Shown in pieces: positions 8,027 to 18,594 of a stretch of 64,000 bases of DNA; positions within the stretch are counted from its first letter, which is position 1; each line of letters starts with the position of its first letter. The translations under genes were made by a program, and so were the position numbers. Source of the DNA: Sphingomonas abaci (GTDB taxonomy: Bacteria > Pseudomonadota > Alphaproteobacteria > Sphingomonadales > Sphingomonadaceae); NCBI RefSeq assembly GCF_014199625.1, contig NZ_JACHNY010000001.1, positions 372,001 through 436,000 on the forward strand, read 5' to 3'. Under the pieces are notes generated by a model. It saw only the letters and a program-made list of their open reading frames with translations, was not told the DNA's origin and made no database searches.

Positions 8027-9109
8027 TCATGCCCCGGTCGTCGCGCCCGCTTCTTCGTCGTTGCGCTCGGCGGCGCGTTCCAGCCCCGCCTTGACCACGG
8101 CGGTGAAGGGGTCGGCCAACGCCAAGCCCAAGATGCCGAACAGGGCGCTCGCCATGATCTGCGTGCCGAGCGTCAGCGCCGGCGGCAGGTCGACGGTGCG
8201 CTTGGCGACCATCGGCACCACGACATAGCCGTCCAGGGTCTGCACGATCAGATAGGTGCCGATCGCCCAAAAGCCGGTGTGCGTACCCGCGCTGAACCCC
8301 ACCGCGACCATCAGCACGCCGGTGATGATCGCCCCGATATTGGGGATGAAGGCCAGGATGCCGGCGATGATGCCGAGCAGCATCGCCATCGGCACGCCGC
8401 CGACCCCCAATGCGATGCCCGTCATCACGCCCTCGAACGCCATGCCGAGCAGGCGGCCGGCGAGCAGCTTGCGCAGCGTCCTGCCCATATGCTCCAGCGT
8501 ACGGCCGAACTCGGCGCGCATGTCGCTCGGCGCCAGCCATTGCAGGCCGCGCCCATAGCCCTGCGGGTCGATCGCCAGGAACAGGCCGATGATCATCATC
8601 ATGAACAGGCTGGTGATCGCCCCCACGGCCGTGCCCAGCCAGCTGGTCAGCCGGCCGATCGACCCCGCCGCCTGGCGCAGCAACCCGCTGACGTCCGACG
8701 CGCCGGGCATCAACCCCTGCGCCGACAGCCAGCCCGTGACCTTTAGCGCCTGCGCCTCCAGCGTCGAGCGGAGTTGCATCACCTGCTGCGTCACCTGCAT
8801 GCCGGTCAGATAGAAGGTGCCCAGCAGGAAGGCGAGCACCAGCAGTACCACGATCAGCAGCCGCCAGCCGCGCCCGATCGGCAACACCCGGCCGAGCAGC
8901 CGGACGCCGCCGTCGAGCAGGGTCGCGAAGACGATGCCCGCGAAGATCACCAGGATCGGCTGGATCAGCAGCACGACGAGCGCGATGCCCAGCGCCATGC
9001 CCAGCCAGATCGCCGCGCGCTTCACCTCGCGACGGGTGCCAGGGTCGCGCAGCTCGACCGGGCTCGACGTCTCCCGCGCTGCGGGGTCGGCGGGCTGCGC
9101 CTCGGCCAT
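8027..9109 (-). CDS. AI-2E family transporter (PerM/TqsA-like permease)
   Basis: Integral membrane protein of 360 residues with about seven to eight hydrophobic segments. It begins with WLGMALGIALVVLLIQPILVIFAGIVFA and ends with the conserved block containing IPNIGAIITGVLMVAVGFSAGT and YLIVQTLDGYVVVPMVAKRTV, the hallmark of the family. Members export autoinducer-2 or other small solutes, or act in sodium/proton exchange; the substrate here is unknown. The charged hydrophilic tail ends in GLERAAERNDEE. It begins one base after the lepB stop on the same strand, so it is probably co-transcribed with lepB and acpS. Confidence 0.88.
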   Translation of the reverse strand: MAEAQPADPAARETSSPVELRDPGTRREVKRAAIWLGMALGIALVVLLIQPILVIFAGIVFATLLDGGVRLLGRVLPIGRGWRLLIVVLLVLAFLLGTFYLTGMQVTQQVMQLRSTLEAQALKVTGWLSAQGLMPGASDVSGLLRQAAGSIGRLTSWLGTAVGAITSLFMMMIIGLFLAIDPQGYGRGLQWLAPSDMRAEFGRTLEHMGRTLRKLLAGRLLGMAFEGVMTGIALGVGGVPMAMLLGIIAGILAFIPNIGAIITGVLMVAVGFSAGTHTGFWAIGTYLIVQTLDGYVVVPMVAKRTVDLPPALTLGTQIMASALFGILGLALADPFTAVVKAGLERAAERNDEEAGATTGA

Positions 9110-9110
9110 G

Positions 9111-10082
9111 CTATTTCTCCGTCTGGGCGGGATGGAGCGAGGTGCCCGCGCGACCGCTGCGCAGCGCGCCCCACCAGGTCAGCGGATTGAGCGTCGAATC
9201 GCCGTCCAGGCTGAAGGTGATGAACTCGGCGCGGCCGCCGATATTCTCGTACGGCACCGGACCGCCCAGCCCCTGCTCGCTCGACGGATAGCGGCTGTCC
9301 GCGGACCGATCGCGATTGTCGCCCATCAGGAAGACGTGGTTGGCGGGAATGGTGATCGGGCCGTAATCGTCGCCCGGACTCCAGCCCAGTTCGACGGTGT
9401 CGTAGCGGCGGCCATTGGGCAGCGTTTCGGTGACGATCGGCAGGTGGCAGACGGCGCTGCCGTCCGGCTTGGTGATCAGCGCGCCGGGATATTCGGCGGG
9501 CGAACAGGGACTGTTGGTGTCGACCGGGATATCCTCGTAATGGATCGGCCCGCGCTGCACCGCCTTGCCGTTCAGGAAGAGGGTGCCGCCCCGCACCTGC
9601 AACCGGTCGCCCGGCAGGCCGACGACGCGCTTGATGTAATCAGTATGCGTGCCCGGCGGCGTCACGATCACCACGTCGCCGCGATCGGGCAGCGATCCGA
9701 ACAGCCGGCCATGGATGAAGGGGATCGGCACGCCCCAGCTATCCACCGGCTCGTGCAGTACGACGCTGCGGAAGATCGCGAGCGGGTTGGGGATGGTGGG
9801 CGACACATAGGACCAGCCATAGGCGAATTTCGACACCACCAGCCGGTCGCCGACCTGAAGCCCGGGCAGCATCGATTCCGACGGGATGTAGAAGGGCTTG
9901 GCGATGAAGCTGTGGAAGCCCAGCACGATCAGGATCAGCCAGAAGATCCCCTTCACCTCGGCCCACCAGTCCGTGCCCTTGCGCCTGGCCGGGGGCGCGG
10001 CGGGATCGAGGACCCCGTCGCTCGGGGGGGCGCTCTGGGGACCGCCCTGGGGGTTGCTGCCGTCCAACACCGCGTCCTTCAT
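9111..10082 (-). CDS. lepB: Signal peptidase I (LepB)
   Basis: Membrane-bound serine peptidase that removes Sec/Tat signal peptides. One membrane helix ([19 protein letters not shown]) lies at about residues 46-64. The catalytic Ser70 sits in IPSESM, the general-base Lys151 in [14 protein letters not shown], and box E is [14 protein letters not shown]. At 323 residues it is longer than many homologues because of a hydrophilic N-terminal 35 residues and an insert between boxes D and E. The start overlaps the acpS stop by four bases. In many alphaproteobacteria rnc-era follow lepB; here the AI-2E transporter follows instead. Confidence 0.95.
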   Translation of the reverse strand: MKDAVLDGSNPQGGPQSAPPSDGVLDPAAPPARRKGTDWWAEVKGIFWLILIVLGFHSFIAKPFYIPSESMLPGLQVGDRLVVSKFAYGWSYVSPTIPNPLAIFRSVVLHEPVDSWGVPIPFIHGRLFGSLPDRGDVVIVTPPGTHTDYIKRVVGLPGDRLQVRGGTLFLNGKAVQRGPIHYEDIPVDTNSPCSPAEYPGALITKPDGSAVCHLPIVTETLPNGRRYDTVELGWSPGDDYGPITIPANHVFLMGDNRDRSADSRYPSSEQGLGGPVPYENIGGRAEFITFSLDGDSTLNPLTWWGALRSGRAGTSLHPAQTEK

Positions 10083-10489
10083 TCGATTGCGTCCGGATAA
10101 GCCTCGATCACGACCAGGGCCTGCGCCCAGGGATGATCGTCGGTCATGGTCAGGTGGATGCGCGCGCCGTGGCCCGGCGGGGTCAAGGCGTCAAGCCTCG
10201 CCTTGGCGCCGCCGGTCAGTGCCAGCGTCGGCGCGCCCGAGGCGGCGTTGACGACACCGATGTCGCGCATGAACACGCCGTCGCGAAAGCCGGTGCCGAC
10301 CGCCTTGGAGAAGGCCTCCTTGGCGGCGAAGCGCTTGGCCAGCGTGCCGGCGCGGGTGAACGGCCGGCGGGCGGCGCGGGCCAGTTCGACCTCGGTGAAG
10401 ACGCGCTGCTCGAAGCGCGCGCCGAACCGGTCGAGCGAGGCCTGGATCCGCTCGATATTGCACAGATCGGAGCCCAGGCCGATGATCAT
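10079..10489 (-). CDS. acpS: Holo-[acyl-carrier-protein] synthase AcpS
   Basis: Transfers phosphopantetheine from CoA to apo-ACP. The N-terminal [14 protein letters not shown] with the metal-binding Asp and the [16 protein letters not shown] motif with the second acidic ligand are both intact; the C-terminus has [18 protein letters not shown]. The length of 136 residues is normal. It follows pdxJ by 13 bases and overlaps lepB, in the pdxJ-acpS-lepB order common in this class. Confidence 0.95.
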   Translation of the reverse strand: MIIGLGSDLCNIERIQASLDRFGARFEQRVFTEVELARAARRPFTRAGTLAKRFAAKEAFSKAVGTGFRDGVFMRDIGVVNAASGAPTLALTGGAKARLDALTPPGHGARIHLTMTDDHPWAQALVVIEAYPDAIE

Positions 10490-10502
10490 GCAGCCGGTCC
10501 GA

Positions 10503-11240
10503 TCACCGCGCCGCGTCCATCTCGCGCCGCATTCGCCGCACCGCCTCGCCCAGGCCAGTAAACAGCGCCTCGCCGATCAGGAAATGGCCGATGTTGAGCT
10601 CGCGCACCTGCGGTATCGCGGCGATCGGGCCGACATTGTCATAGGTCAGGCCATGGCCGGCATGAACCTCGATCCCGTTCTTGGCGGCCAGCGCGGCGGC
10701 ATCGGTCAGGCGGCGCAATTCCTCCGCGCCATCGCCCGGCTCGACCCCGTGCAGTTCCGCGTAACGGCCGGTATGGAGTTCGACGACCGGCGCGCCGAGC
10801 TGGATCGCCGCCGCGATCTGGCGTGGATCGGGCTCGATGAAGAGCGACACCCGGATGCCCGCTTCGCGCAACTGTCCGACCAAGGGGGCCAGGCGCTCCT
10901 GTTGTCCGGCGGCGTCGATCCCGCCCTCGGTCGTCCGCTCCTCGCGCTTTTCAGGCACGATGCAGGCGGCGTGCGGCCGGTGGCGCAGCGCGATCGCCAG
11001 CATCTCCTGGGTTGCCGCCATCTCGAAATTGAGCGGGACGGTCAGCGTCGCGGCAAGCCGGGCGATGTCGTCATCGGTGATATGGCGGCGATCCTCGCGC
11101 AGGTGCGCGGTGATGCCGTCCGCCCCTGCCTCGGCGGCCAGCACGCCGGCGCGCACCGGGTCGGGATAGCCCGATCCGCGCGCATTGCGGACAGTGGCGA
11201 CATGATCGATGTTGACGCCCAGGCGCAGGTCGTGCGCCAC
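10503..11240 (-). CDS. pdxJ: Pyridoxine 5'-phosphate synthase PdxJ
   Basis: TIM-barrel enzyme that condenses 1-deoxyxylulose 5-phosphate with 3-amino-2-oxopropyl phosphate in vitamin B6 synthesis. Conserved blocks are [16 protein letters not shown] at the N-terminus, [43 protein letters not shown] and GHGLTYDNV. The 245 residues are the standard length. It follows pyrE by three bases and precedes acpS. Confidence 0.96.
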   Translation of the reverse strand: MAHDLRLGVNIDHVATVRNARGSGYPDPVRAGVLAAEAGADGITAHLREDRRHITDDDIARLAATLTVPLNFEMAATQEMLAIALRHRPHAACIVPEKREERTTEGGIDAAGQQERLAPLVGQLREAGIRVSLFIEPDPRQIAAAIQLGAPVVELHTGRYAELHGVEPGDGAEELRRLTDAAALAAKNGIEVHAGHGLTYDNVGPIAAIPQVRELNIGHFLIGEALFTGLGEAVRRMRREMDAAR

Positions 11241-11243
11241 CGG

Positions 11244-11828
11244 TCAAGCCGCCGCCCGGCTGCCGGGCTTGACCGCGGGGATCGCGGCCAGCTCGGGCGG
11301 CAGGCTGTCGGCGGCATAGCTGGGCACGTCGAGCCGGATCAGCGGAAAGAAGGGGACGCCCAGGTCGACATGACCGTTCGACCGGTCGACCAGCGAGGCG
11401 GCCGCGATGACCTCGCCGCCCGCACGCCCGATCGCCGCGATCGCCTCGCGCGAGGAGAGACCGGTGGTCACCACATCCTCCATCATCAGCACCGGCTGAC
11501 CGGGCTTCAGGCGAAAGCCGCGGCGCAGCTCGAAGGTTCCCTCCGGCCGCTCGACGAACATGGCATCGACGCCCAGCGCGCGTGCCATCTCGTGCCCCGC
11601 GATCACGCCGCCCATCGCAGGCGACACGACCGCGGTGATCCGCGCCCGCAGCGCGGCCGGGATCCGCGCCGCAAGCGCCTCGCTCAGGCGAGCGCCGCGA
11701 CGCGGGTCCATCAGCACGCGCGCGCATTGCAGGTAGCGCGGGCTGCGCAGGCCCGAAGACAGGATGAAATGCCCCTCCAGCAACGCTTCCGCCGCGCGGA
11801 ACTCGGCCAGCACTTCGTCTTCGGTCAT
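11244..11828 (-). CDS. pyrE: Orotate phosphoribosyltransferase PyrE
   Basis: Makes orotidine 5-phosphate from orotate and PRPP in pyrimidine synthesis. The type I phosphoribosyltransferase PRPP loop is [17 protein letters not shown], and the N-terminal part has [21 protein letters not shown] and [17 protein letters not shown]. At 194 residues it is standard. It is the first gene of the minus-strand run pyrE-pdxJ-acpS-lepB-AI-2E and is divergent from coxB, so 11829-12017 should hold both promoters. Confidence 0.95.
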   Translation of the reverse strand: MTEDEVLAEFRAAEALLEGHFILSSGLRSPRYLQCARVLMDPRRGARLSEALAARIPAALRARITAVVSPAMGGVIAGHEMARALGVDAMFVERPEGTFELRRGFRLKPGQPVLMMEDVVTTGLSSREAIAAIGRAGGEVIAAASLVDRSNGHVDLGVPFFPLIRLDVPSYAADSLPPELAAIPAVKPGSRAAA

Positions 11829-12017
11829 GGTCGCTCCTGATGAATGGTGCCGCAGATAAGACCGCCGCGCGCGCGTGGCAACGCGTCGTCGCAGTGCAGC
11901 AACGATTTAGCCGGTCACGCGGGTTGAGGCCCGGCGACCCCCGTCGTATAGCCATGTTCAATGGGTGAGGTTGGCCGACACGGCCAAAAACCGTGATGAA
12001 CGGGGAAAAACAATAAG

Positions 12018-13181
12018 ATGGGCACATCCGGGTTGAAGCGGACAGCGATCGCGGCGGGCGTGGCGCTCGCGGCCATGGGGCTTGGACCCGGGGCGTTCGC
12101 CGCCCCCGCGCCCATCCCGCAACAGGCGGCCGCGCCGGCCGGGACCAGCAACACCGCGCCGACCACGGCGGCGGCGACTCCGCCCGCCGCGCCGACCAGC
12201 CCGCTGCTCGCGGTCGACGGCGCCCCCGGCGCGGTGGCGCGGCCCGGCATCGGCCAGCCGTCGAACGGCGTGTTCGGTCTCCAGCCCCAGGTCACCCGCA
12301 ACGGCGAGTTCGCGCACTGGATGCACAATTCGATCCTGTTCCCGGTCATCACCGTCATCTCGCTGTTCGTGCTGGCGCTGCTGATCTGGGTCGTGATCCG
12401 CTTCCGCGCTCAGGCCAACCCGATCCCGTCCAAGACCAGCCATAACACCACGATCGAGATCATCTGGACGCTGCTGCCGGTGGCGATCCTGGTGCTGATC
12501 GCGCTGCCGTCGATCGGCCTGCTGCAGGCGCAGTTCAGGCCGGCCCCGGCGGGCGCGGTGACGCTGAAGGCGATCGGCAACCAATGGTATTGGAGCTATC
12601 AATATCCCGACCATGGCGGCATCGAGATCACCGCCAACATGCTGAAGGAAAAGAACCAGGTCGGCGCGGGCGAGCGGGCGCGCACCGACCGCGACGGGCC
12701 GCGCCTGCTCGCCACCGACAATCGCGTGGTGCTGCCGGTCGGCGTGCCGATCCGCCTGATCACCACCGCCAACGACGTGATCCACAGCTGGGCGGTCCCC
12801 GCCTTCTGGATCAAGCTGGACGCGGTGCCGGGCCGGCTGAACGAGACCAGCTTCACCATCGAGAAGCCGGGCCTCTATTTCGGGCAGTGCTCCGAACTGT
12901 GCGGCGCGCGCCACGCCTATATGCCGATCGCGGTCGAGGCAGTGACCCCGGCGCAGTTCGCGGCCTGGATCCGCGCCAAGGGCGGCACCATGCCGACACC
13001 GGGCGCCGCATCCGACAAGGTGATCCCGCAGCCGGGCGCGGACGGCTCCGCCGCCAAGGCCGAAGAAGGCGCGGCGACCGCCAACGCCACCGGCCCGGTC
13101 GAGAACGCCACCACCGCCGCTCCCGCCACCACTCAAGGCGCGTCGGGCAATCCCTCCGCCGCCGGCAACGCTGGACAGTAA
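12018..13181 (+). CDS. coxB: Cytochrome c oxidase subunit II (CoxB/CtaC)
   Basis: Electron-entry subunit of the aa3-type oxidase. A signal peptide is followed by an Ala/Pro/Thr-rich periplasmic stretch. Two membrane helices follow at about residues 112-135 ([20 protein letters not shown]) and 150-173. The cupredoxin domain carries the CuA centre: [10 protein letters not shown] supplies a His, and [16 protein letters not shown] supplies two Cys, a His and a Met. The last 60 residues are a low-complexity Ala/Gly/Thr tail beyond the cupredoxin domain, longer than usual; the total is 387 residues. It lies one base before coxA. Confidence 0.95.
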   Translation: MGTSGLKRTAIAAGVALAAMGLGPGAFAAPAPIPQQAAAPAGTSNTAPTTAAATPPAAPTSPLLAVDGAPGAVARPGIGQPSNGVFGLQPQVTRNGEFAHWMHNSILFPVITVISLFVLALLIWVVIRFRAQANPIPSKTSHNTTIEIIWTLLPVAILVLIALPSIGLLQAQFRPAPAGAVTLKAIGNQWYWSYQYPDHGGIEITANMLKEKNQVGAGERARTDRDGPRLLATDNRVVLPVGVPIRLITTANDVIHSWAVPAFWIKLDAVPGRLNETSFTIEKPGLYFGQCSELCGARHAYMPIAVEAVTPAQFAAWIRAKGGTMPTPGAASDKVIPQPGADGSAAKAEEGAATANATGPVENATTAAPATTQGASGNPSAAGNAGQ

Positions 13182-13182
13182 G

Positions 13183-14847
13183 ATGACCGACACCGCCCTC
13201 CATCCCTCGGCGTTCCAGACGCATGGCGACCATGCCCATCATCACGATGCCGATCACAAGCCGGGCTTCTTCGCCCGCTGGTTCATGTCCACCAACCACA
13301 AGGACATCGGCACGCTCTACCTGATCTTCGCGATCGTCGCGGGGATCATCGGCGGCGCGGTGTCCGGCCTGATGCGCGCCGAGCTGGCCCATCCCGGCAT
13401 CCAGTATCTTCAGGGCTGGGCATCGCTGCTGCATGGCGGAGAGGCGTCATTCGACGAATCGCTCCATCTGTGGAACGTGATGATCACCGCGCACGGTCTG
13501 ATCATGGTGTTCTTCATGGTCATGCCGGCGATGATCGGCGGGTTCGGCAACTGGTTCGTGCCGGTCATGATCGGCGCGCCCGACATGGCCTTTCCGCGCA
13601 TGAACAATATCAGCTTCTGGCTGATCGTGCCGGCCTTCATCCTGCTGCTCGCCTCGCCCTTCTTCGGCGGCGCGGGCAATGGCTGGACGCTCTATGCGCC
13701 GCTCTCCACCTATGGCGAGCCGGGACCGTCGACCGACATGGCGATCCTGGCGCTCCATCTGGCGGGCGCGTCGTCGATCTTGGGGGCGATCAACTTCATC
13801 ACCACCATCTTCAACATGCGCGCGCCCGGCATGACGCTGCACAAGATGCCGCTGTTCGTCTGGTCGGTGCTGGTCACCGCCTTCCTGCTGCTGCTGTCGC
13901 TGCCGGTGCTGGCGGCCGCGATCACCATGTTGCTGACCGACCGCAATTTCGGCACGACCTTCTTCGACCCGGCGGGCGGCGGCGACCCGATCCTCTACCA
14001 GCATCTCTTCTGGTTCTTCGGCCATCCCGAAGTGTACATCATGATCCTGCCCGGCTTCGGCATCGTCAGCCAGATCATCGCCACCTTCAGCCGCAAGCCG
14101 GTGTTCGGCTATCTCGGCATGGCCTATGCCATGGTCGCAATCGGCATCGTCGGCTTCGTGGTGTGGGCGCACCACATGTTCACCACCGGCCTCAGCGTGA
14201 ACACCAAGATGTACTTCACCGCCGCGACCATGGTGATCGCGGTGCCCACCGGCATCAAGATCTTTTCCTGGATCGCGACGATGTGGGGCGGCTCGATGCG
14301 CTTTCCGACGCCGATGACCTGGGCGATCGGCTTCATCTTCATGTTCACGGTGGGCGGCGTGACCGGCGTGGTGCTCGCCAACGGCGGCATCGACGACTAT
14401 ATGCAGGACACCTATTATGTCGTCGCCCATTTCCACTACGTGCTGTCGCTCGGCGCCGTCTTCTCGTTGTTCGCCGGGTTCTATTACTGGTTCCCGAAAA
14501 TGTCGGGGCGGATGTACAACGAGTTCCTCGGCCAGCTCCACTTCATCGTCTTCTTCATCGGCGTGAACGTGATGTTCTTCCCGATGCACTTCCTGGGCCT
14601 GCAGGGGATGCCGCGCCGCTATCCGGATTATCCGGACGCCTTCGCGCATTGGAACACGGTGGCGTCGATCGGCTATATGATCATGGCGGCGGGCATGGTG
14701 ATCTTCTTCATCAACCTGGTCTACTCCTTGCTGGCCGGGCCCAAGGCACCCGACAATCCCTGGGGCGAAGGCGCGACGACGCTGGAATGGACCTTGTCCA
14801 GCCCGCCGCCCTATCACCAGTTCGAGACGCTGCCGCGCATCGACTGA
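13183..14847 (+). CDS. coxA: Cytochrome c oxidase subunit I (CoxA/CtaD)
   Basis: Catalytic haem-copper subunit that reduces oxygen and pumps protons. The 554 residues contain twelve membrane segments and the hallmark motifs [20 protein letters not shown] (CuB His, cross-linked Tyr and K-channel region), [10 protein letters not shown], and [17 protein letters not shown] with the haem a and a3 ligands. The N-terminus before the first helix is unusually His-rich (about six His in 16 residues). It follows coxB directly and is followed by a strong terminator. Genes for subunit III, haem O synthase and CtaG, normally downstream, are absent here. Confidence 0.97.
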   Translation: MTDTALHPSAFQTHGDHAHHHDADHKPGFFARWFMSTNHKDIGTLYLIFAIVAGIIGGAVSGLMRAELAHPGIQYLQGWASLLHGGEASFDESLHLWNVMITAHGLIMVFFMVMPAMIGGFGNWFVPVMIGAPDMAFPRMNNISFWLIVPAFILLLASPFFGGAGNGWTLYAPLSTYGEPGPSTDMAILALHLAGASSILGAINFITTIFNMRAPGMTLHKMPLFVWSVLVTAFLLLLSLPVLAAAITMLLTDRNFGTTFFDPAGGGDPILYQHLFWFFGHPEVYIMILPGFGIVSQIIATFSRKPVFGYLGMAYAMVAIGIVGFVVWAHHMFTTGLSVNTKMYFTAATMVIAVPTGIKIFSWIATMWGGSMRFPTPMTWAIGFIFMFTVGGVTGVVLANGGIDDYMQDTYYVVAHFHYVLSLGAVFSLFAGFYYWFPKMSGRMYNEFLGQLHFIVFFIGVNVMFFPMHFLGLQGMPRRYPDYPDAFAHWNTVASIGYMIMAAGMVIFFINLVYSLLAGPKAPDNPWGEGATTLEWTLSSPPPYHQFETLPRID

Positions 14848-14878
14848 TCCCCCGATCCGACAGCATCGGCATCATGAC

Positions 14879-14909
14879 CGCCCCGGAGGACACTCCGGGG
14901 CGTTTTTTT
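14879..14909 (+). terminator. Rho-independent terminator of coxBA
   Basis: A perfect 10-base-pair GC-rich stem (CGCCCCGGAG / CTCCGGGGCG) with a GACA loop is followed directly by seven T residues. It lies 31 bases after the coxA stop on the same strand. This is the clearest intrinsic terminator in the window. Confidence 0.93.
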
Positions 14910-15075
14910 CGACCTGACGGTCCGACCCCTTCGGCGATTGACCAAGTTGCATTCGCAGTTGCACAATCACCAGTGGCAATCTTCGCCGCACTGCAACAAA
15001 CTGGAGATATCGAGGTTAAGGACGCACTTGGACCACTTTGAGCGCGAAACGAAGCCCAGCGACGGAGTATGCTCG

Positions 15076-15321
15076 ATGACCCATTTTCGCCTGACGATCG
15101 GCGCGGCCCTTTTGACCATTGCCGCCGGGGTCCATGCCAATCCCAGCCATGCTGCGCACACGGCTGGCCCGGCCAATCCGAACCAAGCCGGCGCCAGCGC
15201 CAGGCCGCAACTGGCGACGCTCGCGCCCGAAAGCTCGACCGCGTTGATCATGCTGGTCGGCGTGGGGCTGACCGTCGTCACCCGGCGCAACCGCCGCAGC
15301 GTCCGCTCGGTCCCCGCCTGA
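15076..15321 (+). CDS. Small exported protein with a PEP-CTERM-like C-terminal anchor
   Basis: An 81-residue protein of unknown function. Residues 1-27 form a signal peptide (LTIGAALLTIAAGVHA). A short Ala/Pro/Asn-rich linker follows, then a C-terminal module: APESS at residues 50-54, a hydrophobic segment at about 55-68 and a basic tail RRNRRSVR. That is the architecture of a PEP-CTERM sorting signal (VPEPS, helix, Arg-rich end), but the second Pro of PEP is replaced by Ser. GGAG lies about 9 bases before this ATG; an upstream in-frame ATG at 14938 would add 46 residues unlike any signal and is rejected. The protein is little more than an anchor, so it may be a surface decoration or a non-coding coincidence. 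Confidence 0.55.
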   Translation: MTHFRLTIGAALLTIAAGVHANPSHAAHTAGPANPNQAGASARPQLATLAPESSTALIMLVGVGLTVVTRRNRRSVRSVPA

Positions 15322-15344
15322 TACGCCGCTAGACCGGCAGACGT

Positions 15345-15381
15345 GGCGGGGGCAGCCCGGTCGTTTGTCGACCGACCCGCC
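15345..15381. terminator. Stem-loop between convergent genes, possible bidirectional terminator
   Basis: An inner stem CGGTCG / CGACCG with a five-base loop is enclosed by an outer pairing of GGCGGG with CCCGCC. It sits in the 69-base gap between the small exported protein gene and the end of treS. There is no T run on either strand, so termination is only inferred from position and stem strength. Confidence 0.4.
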
Positions 15382-15390
15382 CCCCGGCCG

Positions 15391-18300
15391 TCATCCGTCG
15401 TTCTGGGTCCCGATCAGCCGGCGCGCCGCGCGATACAGGCCATCGACCGGCACCTCGATCCAGTCGGGCCGGTTCGCCGCCTCGTAGCCGACCTCATAGG
15501 CGGCTTTCGCCACCAGCAACAAGTCGAGCAGCGCCGGGTCCACCGCCACGTCCCGCGCCGCACGATAGGCGTCGAGGAAGACGCTGCGCGCATCATGGCA
15601 GAACCGGACATAGCGCCGTTCCGCGCGCAGCGCCTCGGTATCCGGCCCCGGCGGCCGGGACCGGTCGGCAACGGCGGTCGCATAGTCGAATGAGCGCAGG
15701 ATGCCGGCGACATCGCGCAGCGCCAGATCCTTCGCGCGCCGTTCGGCGAGCGGCTTCGCCGGCTGCCCCTCGAAGTCGATGATCATCACATCGCCGCCGG
15801 TCACCAGCACCTGCCCCAGATGCAGGTCGCCATGGATGCGGGTCCGCAGCGCCCCGACCGCACCGGCCGCGACCGACTCGATCCGCGTTGCCACCGCATC
15901 GCCGTTTGCGGCGAGCCACTCGGCCGCCTCGCCGGTCAGGCCGGCCGCCGCGATCTGCGTCAGCGCCCGCTCGACGTCGCCCCGCACGTCCGCCGCCAGA
16001 TGCGCCGCCCCGTCCGCATCCATCGGCTCGGGCGCGAAGGCCGGATCGTCGCTCGGCCGCGCCAGCACGTCGTGCATCTCCGCCAGCCGGCGGCCCATCG
16101 TCTCCGCGAAACTGGCGTAATTGGCGAATGTCGCACTGTCGTCGGTCGCCAGGCGTTCAAGCATCGCCAGCGTCCAGCTCCAGGCATCGCCCTGATTGTG
16201 CACGAAACGCTGCGCCAGCATCAGCAGCGTGCCGTCGCCGACGCGCCGCACCTCGCCCAGCACCGGCGGCACCGCCTCATAGCCGCCGGCGACCAGATAG
16301 CGCACCATCTCCGCATCGGGATGGACCCCCGCCTCCAGGCGGCGGAGCAGCTTGAGCACCACCGACTGGCCCAGCACCATCGAGCTGTTCGACTGTTCGG
16401 CGGTGAGCCATTCCAGCTCGGCATCCTCGGCCAGGTCGAGCCCCTCGGACGCGAACGCCAGCGCAGCCTCGCCCTCGCCGACGACCACATCGCCCTGCAT
16501 CGCCGCGATCACCGATCGCGCGAAATCGGACACGGCGAAGCCATCGGTCAACAGGCCGACCTGCCGCCCGCGCCGCACCCGCGCCAGCGCGAGACCGGCG
16601 GCGAAGCGACTCTGCACCTCGCCCTCCCAGGCGATGCCGAGCGGCAGGGCGTAGCGATACGCGCCCTGATCGGTCTCCACCTCGACCTCGGCGAGCAGCA
16701 GGTCGGCGACCTGCGGCATCGGATCGAGCCGGGTGAGACGCACCGCTTGAATCGTCTCGTCCTTCGCGCCGAACCAGCGCCGCTGCGCGACATAGGCGGG
16801 CAGCACATCGCCCTCCAGCACCGAGCGATTGGAACCGACCGCGATATCCTCGAACGCCGGGCGCAGCACGAAGGTGAAGCGCTCCGCCTCCAGCGGCGCG
16901 GGCGGCGTCGCCCAGGACGGCGCATCCGCCTGCGACGACAGCGCGAACCACAGGAAGCCGTAGGGCGGCAGCGTCAGCACATACGGCGCAAGGCCGATCG
17001 CCGGGAACGGCGTGCCGCCGGTCATCTCGATCGGCGTGCGGCCCTCGAAATCCGCCAGCTCCAGCTCCAGCGCCTGGGCGGTGCGGCTGAGGTTGAACAC
17101 GCACAGGATGGCGTCGTCGCCATATTCGCGCACATAGGCCAGGATCTTCCGATTGGCCGGACGCAGGAACCGCTGCGTCCCGCGGCCGAATGCCTGGTGC
17201 TCGCGCCGCACCGCCAGCATCCGCTTGACCGCGTTGAGCAGCGAGTGGCGATCGCGCTCCGCCGCCTCGACGTTCACCGCTTCATAGCCATAGAGCGGGT
17301 CCTGGATCACCGGCAGCGTCAGGTCGGGCGGATCGCAGCGGCTGAACCCGCCATTCCGGTCGGGCGACCATTGCATCGGCGTGCGCACGCCGTCGCGGTC
17401 GCCGAGATGGATGTTGTCGCCCATCCCGATCTCGTCGCCATAGTAGAGCACCGGCGTGCCCGGCATGGTCAGGAGCAGCGCGTTCATCAGCTCGATGCGC
17501 CGCCGGTCGCGTTCCATCAGGGGGGCGAGACGGCGGCGGATGCCCAGGTTGATGCGCGCGCGGCGATCGGCGGCGTAGGTGTTCCACAGATAGTCGCGCT
17601 CGGCATCGGTCACCATTTCGAGCGTCAGCTCGTCATGGTTGCGCAGGAAGATGGCCCATTGGCACCCGGCCGGAATATCGGGCGTCTGGCGCATGATGTC
17701 GGTGATCGGGAAGCGATCCTCCTGCGCCACCGCCATGTACATGCGCGGCATCAGCGGAAAGTGGAACGCCATGTGGCATTCGTCGCCCCGCTCGCCGTCG
17801 CCGAAATATTGCTGGGTGTCCTCGGGCCACATATTGGCCTCGGCCAACAGCATCCGATCGGGATATTCGGCATCCAGCGTGCGCCGGATGATCTTCAGGA
17901 CCTCGTGCGTCTCCTGGAGATTCTCGTTCGAGGTGCCGTCCCGCTCGATCAGATAGGGGATGGCGTCGAGCCGCAGCCCGTCCACGCCCATGTCGAGCCA
18001 GAAGCGCATGACCGACAGCACTTCCTCGATCACCGCCGGATTGTCGAAGTTCAGGTCCGGCTGGTGCGAATAGAAGCGATGCCAGAAATAGGCGCCCGCC
18101 TCCTCGTCCCACGTCCAGTTCGACTTCTCGGTGTCGAGGAAGATGATCCGGGTGCCCGAATAGAGCGTGTTGTCGTCGGACCAGACGTAGAAATTGCGCT
18201 CCGGGCTGCCCGCCGGAGCGCGGCGGGCGGCCTGGAACCACGGATGCTGGTCGGAGGTGTGATTGATGACCAGCTCGAACACGACGCGGATTCCGCGCTC

Positions 18301-18594
18301 GTGCGCCGCCGCGATGAAGGCCCGCGCATCCTCCATCGTCCCGTAATCGGGTGAGACGTCGCGATATTCGGCGATGTCATAGCCGTCGTCGCGGCGCGGC
18401 GACGGGAAGAAGGGCAGCAGCCAGATACAGGTCACGCCCAGGTCGGCGATATAGTCCAGCTTCTGGATCAGACCCTTGAAGTCGCCGATCCCGTCATTGT
18501 TCGAATCGTAGAAGGACTTGATATGGACCTGATAGATCACCGCGTCCTTGTACCAGAGCGGATCGGTCATGGTGTCGGGCGCTTCACTCATCAT
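15391..18594 (-). CDS. treS: Trehalose synthase / maltokinase fusion protein (TreS-Mak)
   Basis: A 1067-residue bifunctional enzyme. The N-terminal GH13 domain (about 1-545) is trehalose synthase, interconverting trehalose and maltose. It has [18 protein letters not shown], the nucleophile Asp210 in [10 protein letters not shown], the acid/base Glu in [11 protein letters not shown] and [13 protein letters not shown]. The C-terminal part (about 570-1067) is a maltokinase with the phosphotransferase motifs [23 protein letters not shown] and MIIDFEGQP, making maltose 1-phosphate from maltose and ATP. The product is the substrate of GlgE, whose gene overlaps by four bases (ATGA). A second ATG at codon 2 has better spacing from GAGGGA. 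All catalytic residues appear intact. Confidence 0.94.
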   Translation of the reverse strand: MMSEAPDTMTDPLWYKDAVIYQVHIKSFYDSNNDGIGDFKGLIQKLDYIADLGVTCIWLLPFFPSPRRDDGYDIAEYRDVSPDYGTMEDARAFIAAAHERGIRVVFELVINHTSDQHPWFQAARRAPAGSPERNFYVWSDDNTLYSGTRIIFLDTEKSNWTWDEEAGAYFWHRFYSHQPDLNFDNPAVIEEVLSVMRFWLDMGVDGLRLDAIPYLIERDGTSNENLQETHEVLKIIRRTLDAEYPDRMLLAEANMWPEDTQQYFGDGERGDECHMAFHFPLMPRMYMAVAQEDRFPITDIMRQTPDIPAGCQWAIFLRNHDELTLEMVTDAERDYLWNTYAADRRARINLGIRRRLAPLMERDRRRIELMNALLLTMPGTPVLYYGDEIGMGDNIHLGDRDGVRTPMQWSPDRNGGFSRCDPPDLTLPVIQDPLYGYEAVNVEAAERDRHSLLNAVKRMLAVRREHQAFGRGTQRFLRPANRKILAYVREYGDDAILCVFNLSRTAQALELELADFEGRTPIEMTGGTPFPAIGLAPYVLTLPPYGFLWFALSSQADAPSWATPPAPLEAERFTFVLRPAFEDIAVGSNRSVLEGDVLPAYVAQRRWFGAKDETIQAVRLTRLDPMPQVADLLLAEVEVETDQGAYRYALPLGIAWEGEVQSRFAAGLALARVRRGRQVGLLTDGFAVSDFARSVIAAMQGDVVVGEGEAALAFASEGLDLAEDAELEWLTAEQSNSSMVLGQSVVLKLLRRLEAGVHPDAEMVRYLVAGGYEAVPPVLGEVRRVGDGTLLMLAQRFVHNQGDAWSWTLAMLERLATDDSATFANYASFAETMGRRLAEMHDVLARPSDDPAFAPEPMDADGAAHLAADVRGDVERALTQIAAAGLTGEAAEWLAANGDAVATRIESVAAGAVGALRTRIHGDLHLGQVLVTGGDVMIIDFEGQPAKPLAERRAKDLALRDVAGILRSFDYATAVADRSRPPGPDTEALRAERRYVRFCHDARSVFLDAYRAARDVAVDPALLDLLLVAKAAYEVGYEAANRPDWIEVPVDGLYRAARRLIGTQNDG

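Noticed and set aside
14938..15075. 46-codon upstream extension of the small anchor protein
   Set aside because: The added residues form no signal peptide and would bury the clear signal sequence starting at 15076, which has its own ribosome binding site.
15820..18354. Open frame of 844 codons on the plus strand opposite treS
   Set aside because: Its translation is His/Arg/Gln-rich with no domain, and it lies wholly opposite the well-conserved TreS-maltokinase; it is a by-product of high GC.
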